A stretch of 17,326 nucleotides of DNA from CAYMLQ01 sp964390795 (GTDB lineage: Bacteria; Verrucomicrobiota; Kiritimatiellia; RFP12; UBA1067), in contig CAYMLQ010000084.1 in the NCBI GenBank assembly GCA_964390795.1, positions 1-17,326 on the forward strand, in the 5' to 3' direction. This document shows, in pieces, positions 13,433 through 17,326 of this stretch (position 1 is the stretch's first letter; every line of letters begins with the position of its first letter). Both the position numbers and the translations under genes were made by a program. The notes beneath the pieces are model-generated. The model was not told the origin of the DNA and did no database searches. It was given only the letters and a program-made list of their open reading frames with translations.

Positions 13433-14212
13433 ATGAACCCACTCGTTATCGCTGGCCGCACCTTCCGCTCCCGCCTCTTCATCGGCACCGGCAAATTCGG
13501 CTCCCACGACCTCATGCGGCAGGCCATCGAAGCCTCCGGCTGCGAACTCGTGACCGTCGCGCTGCGCCGCGTGGACCTCGACAAGAACCCCGGGGGCGAC
13601 CCGCTGATCTCCAGGCTCGACCCCGAGAAGATCGTGATCGTGCCCAACACCAGCGGCGCGCGCACCGCCGAGGAGGCGATCCGCATCGCGCGGCTCGCCC
13701 GCGCGGCCGGCGGCTTCGACTGGATCAAGCTCGAACTCACCCCCAACCTGCACCACCTCCTGCCCGACCCGATCGAGACCCTCAAGGCCGCTGAGGTGCT
13801 TGTCAAAGAGGGCTTCAAGGTCATGCCCTACATCAACGCCGACCCCGTGCTCGCCAAGCGGCTGGAGGAGGCGGGCACCGTGGTCGTGATGCCGCTGGCC
13901 GCGCCCATCGGCACGAACCTCGGCCTGCGCAACCGCGACATGCTCGAGATCATCGTGGCCAACGCCCGCGTGCCCGTGGTGGTCGACGCCGGACTCGGCA
14001 TGCCTTCGCACGCCGCCGCCGCCATCGAGCTGGGCGCGGACTGCGTGCTGGTCAACACCGCGATCGCCGCCGCCGCCGACCCGGTCGGCATGGCCAAAGC
14101 CTTCGCCAAAGCCGTCGAAGCCGCCGAAGAGGGGCTTGCCGCAGGCCCGCGCGCCGCGCGCCCCACCGCCGACGCCTCCTCGCCCCTGACCGGATTTCTG
14201 TGGGAAAAATAA
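13433..14212 (+). CDS. thiG: ThiG, thiazole synthase
   Basis: A 259-residue (beta/alpha)8 enzyme that forms the thiazole phosphate of thiamine from deoxyxylulose phosphate, dehydroglycine and the ThiS thiocarboxylate. Visible landmarks are FRSRLFIGTGKF (12-23), VDLDKNPGGDPLI, PNTSGARTAEEA (71-82), the Schiff-base Lys99 in FDWIKLEL, the phosphate-binding stretch MPLAAPIGTNLGLRN, and VVDAGLGMPSHAAAAIELGADCVLVNTAIAAA near the end, all in normal order and length. No Shine-Dalgarno precedes the ATG; the upstream sequence is pyrimidine-rich (CTCCTTTCCCT). The dehydroglycine supplier, ThiH in anaerobes or ThiO in aerobes, is absent here, and the only radical SAM enzyme in the operon is HydE-like. 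Confidence 0.95.
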   Translation: MNPLVIAGRTFRSRLFIGTGKFGSHDLMRQAIEASGCELVTVALRRVDLDKNPGGDPLISRLDPEKIVIVPNTSGARTAEEAIRIARLARAAGGFDWIKLELTPNLHHLLPDPIETLKAAEVLVKEGFKVMPYINADPVLAKRLEEAGTVVVMPLAAPIGTNLGLRNRDMLEIIVANARVPVVVDAGLGMPSHAAAAIELGADCVLVNTAIAAAADPVGMAKAFAKAVEAAEEGLAAGPRAARPTADASSPLTGFLWEK

Positions 14213-14238
14213 CAATGCTCAACCAGAGGGAGACGCAC

Positions 14239-15600
14239 GTGAAGAGAGTGATGGTTCCGTTCCTGTTGGCGGTCGTAATGGCCGGGTCTATTTTCGCGCA
14301 ACCGCTTTCGACCACGCCTGCGCCGCGCGACGCCGGCTGGATCAAGCGGGTCGAGCGGGACGCGGCCAAAGTCAAAGAGGGCGGCTGGGAGCTGGTCTTC
14401 ATCGGCGACTCGATCACGGACTTCTGGCAGAACCGCGGCAAAGCCGAGTGGGACAAGTATTTCGGACAGTACAAGGCGCTCAACCTGGGCATCAGCGCGG
14501 ACCGCACCGAACACGTGCTGTGGCGCCTGGACAACGGCGAACTGGACGGGAACCCGCCGAAGCTCTTTGTCGTGATGATCGGCACGAACAACAACGGCCA
14601 CCGCAAGCCCGAGCAGGAGAGTACGGCCGACACCGTCGCGGGCATCCGGGCGATTCTCGACAGGCTGGGGCAGAAGGCCCCGCAGTCCAAGGTTCTGCTG
14701 CTCGCGATCTTCCCGCGCGGCGCCACGCCGCAGGACGCCTGCCGCGTGCGCAACGAGGCGGTCAACGCCGAGATCCAGAAATTCGCGGACAACAAGCGCG
14801 TCTTCTGGATGAACATCAACGACAAGCTCCTGCAGGCCGACGGCACGCTCTCCAAGGACCTCATGCCCGACCTGCTGCACCCGAACGCCAAGGGCTACGA
14901 GATTTGGGCCGAGGCGATCGCGCCCTTCGTGGCCAAGACCGTGAAAGCGTCGGTCACGCCGGATCACCGCAACGACCAGGCCTGGTGGAAGAAGCGCTTC
15001 GAGGAGAAGCAGGCGCTGGTCAGGCAGGGCGGCTGGGAACTCGTCTTCATGGGCGACTCGATCACCCACGGCTGGGAAGGCGGCGGCAAAGAGGTGTGGG
15101 CTCAGAACTTCGGCGCGTACAAGGCGCTGAACCTGGGCTACGGCGGCGACCGCACCGAGCATGTGCTGTGGCGTCTGGACAACGGCGAGTTGGACGGCTA
15201 CCAGCCGAAGCTGCTGGTGCTGATGATCGGCACGAACAACACGGGGCACCGTCCGCTCGCGCAGGAGACGCCGGAAGACACGGCCGCCGGCATCCAGGCG
15301 ATCCTCAACAAGATCGGCCAGAAGTCGCCGGAAACCAAAGTCCTGCTGCTCGCGATTTTCCCGCGCGGCGCCAAGCCGGACGAGAGCGCGCGCGTGCGCA
15401 ACGACAAGGTCAACGCGCTGATCAAGGGCTGCGCCGACGGCAAGCGCGTGATCTTCCTCGACTTCAACAAAGAGATGCTGGAGGCGGACGGCACGCTCGC
15501 CAAAGAGATGATGCCCGACTACCTGCATCCGCAAGCCAAGGGCTACGCCCTCTGGGCCCAGGCGGTCCTGCCGGTCGTGAAAACCGCGCTGGGCAAGTAA
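14239..15600 (+). CDS. Secreted tandem-domain SGNH/GDSL hydrolase
   Basis: A 453-residue exported esterase or lipase-like protein built from two copies of one SGNH hydrolase domain (about 45-235 and 260-450). Each copy has a full set of family blocks. In copy 1 these are FIGDSIT (Ser58), ALNLG (Gly84), IGTNN (Asn117) and DLLHP (Asp211, His214). In copy 2 they are FMGDSIT (Ser274), ALNLG, IGTNN and DYLHP (Asp427, His430). Copy 1 aligns to copy 2 with a 648-bp offset and long shared blocks such as RTEHVLWRLDNGELDG. The type resembles platelet-activating-factor acetylhydrolase-like deacetylases of polysaccharide degraders. The GTG start at 14239 is chosen for GGGAG 6 nt upstream and a good signal peptide (VKRVMVPFLLAVVMAGSIFA); ATG at 14215 is an alternative. 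It begins 26 nt after thiG, so partial read-through is likely. Confidence 0.88.
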   Translation: MKRVMVPFLLAVVMAGSIFAQPLSTTPAPRDAGWIKRVERDAAKVKEGGWELVFIGDSITDFWQNRGKAEWDKYFGQYKALNLGISADRTEHVLWRLDNGELDGNPPKLFVVMIGTNNNGHRKPEQESTADTVAGIRAILDRLGQKAPQSKVLLLAIFPRGATPQDACRVRNEAVNAEIQKFADNKRVFWMNINDKLLQADGTLSKDLMPDLLHPNAKGYEIWAEAIAPFVAKTVKASVTPDHRNDQAWWKKRFEEKQALVRQGGWELVFMGDSITHGWEGGGKEVWAQNFGAYKALNLGYGGDRTEHVLWRLDNGELDGYQPKLLVLMIGTNNTGHRPLAQETPEDTAAGIQAILNKIGQKSPETKVLLLAIFPRGAKPDESARVRNDKVNALIKGCADGKRVIFLDFNKEMLEADGTLAKEMMPDYLHPQAKGYALWAQAVLPVVKTALGK

Positions 15601-15614
15601 CGCCGGCTTGGTAG

Positions 15615-15635
15615 GGCGGGTTCCCCGAACCCGCC
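15615..15635. repeat. Perfect stem-loop between convergent genes
   Basis: GGCGGGTTC (15615-15623) and GAACCCGCC (15627-15635) form a 9-bp perfect stem with loop CCC. A second, weaker hairpin pair lies at about 15641-15675 (TCCGC/GCGGA and CGCCT/AGGCG). No T-run follows on either strand. It sits in the 80-nt gap where the SGNH and HzsA-related genes converge and may act as a bidirectional transcript end or be a dispersed repeat. Confidence 0.55.
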
Positions 15636-15680
15636 GCCAATCCGCGCCTCTCTGCGGACGCCTGCGGGGAGGCGTTCCAT

Positions 15681-17326
15681 TTAATGCTCGTAGAGCGCGC
15701 GCAGCGCGACCGGCCATTGGCTGCCGACCGCGTCATCAAACGTAACCTCCGGCCGGAAATAGGGCGACTGTTTGTGCTGGAGGTTCTTCTGCCCCCAATA
15801 GGAGGGGTAGTACTGGCAACTGGCGTCGAGCCAATTGGCGACGCGGATAAACTCCTCTGGAGAGAGCTTCACCTCTTTGTGTTTCTCGCGCAACGCCTTG
15901 ACCCGCTCCGCCAACGCGGGGGCGCTGGCGCCAAAGGAATCGAAGTGCGGCTCGAAGCCGCCGAACAGGGCCGCCAGCACGCTGGTGTAAGCCCCGAAAA
16001 AGTACGGCGGCGCATACTCGACATAGGCGCGCACGTCGTTCTCGTCCACCTGCAAGCCCACCAGCGGCAGACGCGTTTTTCTCGCTTTCCCGACGCCGAA
16101 CGCGAGCAGGTTCTCGTAGGAGACGTTGTGCAGCTCGGTCAGTTCGCCGGTCAAATTCAAGCCGACCGCCGCTTTCTCGTCGTGGCAGCGGACGCAATGC
16201 GCGTTCCAGATCGGCTGAATCTGCCGTTCGTAGTCGAACACTTTCTTGCCCGCCGCCTCGCCCGGCTGGGCAGCGGGCAGAGAGGGCGGACGTTTCAGAG
16301 CCTTGGAGACCGACAGGCCCGCCGTCGCGCCCGTGCGCGCCCGCTCGTGGCAGCCCACGCAACTGCGATGTTCTCCGGGCTGGTAGTTGACATAGGTACG
16401 CTCGGTCTGAATAGCCAAATAGTGTTCGTCAAGAACTTGGAAATAGATATTGCGGTCCGCGGGCACCAGAAAATTCGCCGAGCCATCGTCTTCGACCGGC
16501 ACGATGCCGTACTGGGCCTGCAGGCCGAGGAGGTTGGGTCCGAGCGCGGTATGGGCCATGGCCTGACGGTCGCCCGGCCACGTGTTGCGGGCGGCCCACG
16601 GACGGGCCGTCTGCTCGAGGATGCGAAGGTGCTTCACGCTGCCGCGCGGAACCCCGCTGAGCCCGGCGTAGACATCCGCGACAATGCACTGCGCCAGCTT
16701 GCGCGAGGCGAGTTCCTGATCCATCGGAACTGCGGGCTGCGGCGGGCGTGAGCGCGCCAGGACCGGGAAGGGATGCCAGCACGAGATCTCCTCGTCGCGG
16801 TACAGCGTCGTGGTGCCGCCCTGCTCGTCGAGCAGGCAGAGTTCGTAGCCTTTCGGATCGCTCCACGGCAGGCCTTTGGGTTTCTGCGCCGCTAGGAAAA
16901 GTTTCTCGGAGACCGGGTAAGGATCTTTGAAGAGGGGCCCCAGCGTGCCGGAGCTGTCGTTGACCCACTTTCCGTCCACGAAGAACGTATAGCCGCCGTG
17001 CGTCCGCGCGTCTACGTCGCGCGTGATCAGGGACATGGCCTCGCGGCTCGCCGTGTCGCGTTTCGTGTCGAGCAGGATCACGGTGCCCACGCCGTTGTTG
17101 GGGCCCCAGTGCGAACAGCCGAGGAACAGGATCTTGTCGCTGGTGCCCGGCACCGGGCGCCCGTAAAGCATGGACTCCGGATCCACGATCAGATTGCCGT
17201 ACACTTCCGAAGAGGCCGCACCGTCTGGCTGCATGGCCCAGAGGCCTTTGACCGCGCCCGCGCCTTTTCGATTGTACTCCCAGCGCATGTAGAGCACGCG
17301 GCCGTCGGGCAGCACGGCGGGCGAGA
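15681..17326 (-). CDS. HzsA-related di-haem c-type cytochrome protein, C-terminal part (runs off right edge)
   Basis: The last 548 residues of a protein resembling the alpha subunit of hydrazine synthase (HzsA-related). Such proteins are common in planctomycetes and verrucomicrobia that do not perform anammox, and their function is unknown. The N-terminal part seen here has propeller-like repeats (VLPDGRVLYMRWEYN, DKILFLGCSHWGPNNG, KGYELCLLDEQGG). Two haem c sites follow: CVGCH (codons at 16347-16361) and CVRCH (16182-16196). The segment QPIWNAHCVRCHDEKAA-LNLTGEL is typical of the family. The end (WLDASCQYYPSYWGQ) is complete, with the stop at 15681-15683. The start and export signal lie outside the window. 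Haem attachment implies a periplasmic location and a redox role. It converges with the SGNH hydrolase gene and has no visible operon partner here. Confidence 0.82.
   Translation of the reverse strand, partial: SPAVLPDGRVLYMRWEYNRKGAGAVKGLWAMQPDGAASSEVYGNLIVDPESMLYGRPVPGTSDKILFLGCSHWGPNNGVGTVILLDTKRDTASREAMSLITRDVDARTHGGYTFFVDGKWVNDSSGTLGPLFKDPYPVSEKLFLAAQKPKGLPWSDPKGYELCLLDEQGGTTTLYRDEEISCWHPFPVLARSRPPQPAVPMDQELASRKLAQCIVADVYAGLSGVPRGSVKHLRILEQTARPWAARNTWPGDRQAMAHTALGPNLLGLQAQYGIVPVEDDGSANFLVPADRNIYFQVLDEHYLAIQTERTYVNYQPGEHRSCVGCHERARTGATAGLSVSKALKRPPSLPAAQPGEAAGKKVFDYERQIQPIWNAHCVRCHDEKAAVGLNLTGELTELHNVSYENLLAFGVGKARKTRLPLVGLQVDENDVRAYVEYAPPYFFGAYTSVLAALFGGFEPHFDSFGASAPALAERVKALREKHKEVKLSPEEFIRVANWLDASCQYYPSYWGQKNLQHKQSPYFRPEVTFDDAVGSQWPVALRALYEH

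Noticed and set aside
13828..15717. Minus-strand frame of 629 codons opposite thiG and the SGNH gene
   Set aside because: It shadows two clear genes. Its apparent internal repeats merely mirror the tandem SGNH copies.

Overview
The window reads as chromosomal DNA, high in G+C, from a member of the PVC superphylum, most likely Kiritimatiellota/Verrucomicrobiota or a planctomycete-like relative. This is inferred from gene families, not from a marker gene. The families are a sulfatase, twin-arginine-exported Gfo/Idh/MocA and aldo/keto reductases, a HzsA-related di-haem protein, DUF3616 and large secreted glycosidases. A HydE-type radical SAM enzyme suggests an anaerobic or facultative lifestyle.

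Layout. (1) Positions 1-4538, minus strand: a glycan-processing cluster read Gfo/Idh/MocA, aldo/keto reductase, a doubtful small ORF, a secreted clan GH-A-like glycosidase, then the start of a sulfatase that runs off the left edge. All four confident products carry export signals. (2) 4842-5879, plus: a secreted DUF3616 protein. (3) 5925-6786, plus: a near-consensus promoter, a leader of about 350 nt rich in hairpins, an RRM protein with an RGG tail, and a clear intrinsic terminator. (4) 6882-11149, minus: a 1403-residue multidomain GH13-type secreted enzyme with its own promoter. (5) 11339-11729, plus: a perfect-consensus promoter driving a 106-residue membrane protein with a zinc ribbon. (6) 12095-14212, plus: hydE-thiS-thiG, the first two genes overlapping by ATGA. 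(7) 14239-15600, plus: a secreted protein made of two tandem SGNH hydrolase domains. (8) 15681 to the right edge, minus: the C-terminal part of a HzsA-related di-haem protein.

Taken together, most genes serve extracellular carbohydrate breakdown: desulfation, alpha- and beta-glycoside cleavage, de-esterification and redox conversion of sugars. The hydE-thiSG operon is the metabolic exception.

The least-explained signals are non-coding. Three intergenic elements (4672-4721, 6806-6859, 11889-12020) have unrelated sequences but one architecture: a long imperfect inverted repeat in which each arm folds into its own hairpin. The arms differ almost only by compensated base-pair changes within those hairpins. 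The other main leads are HydE standing in the usual place of a thiazole-synthesis partner, a 5 x 7 bp tandem repeat between thiS and thiG, and the long structured leader of the RNA-binding protein gene.
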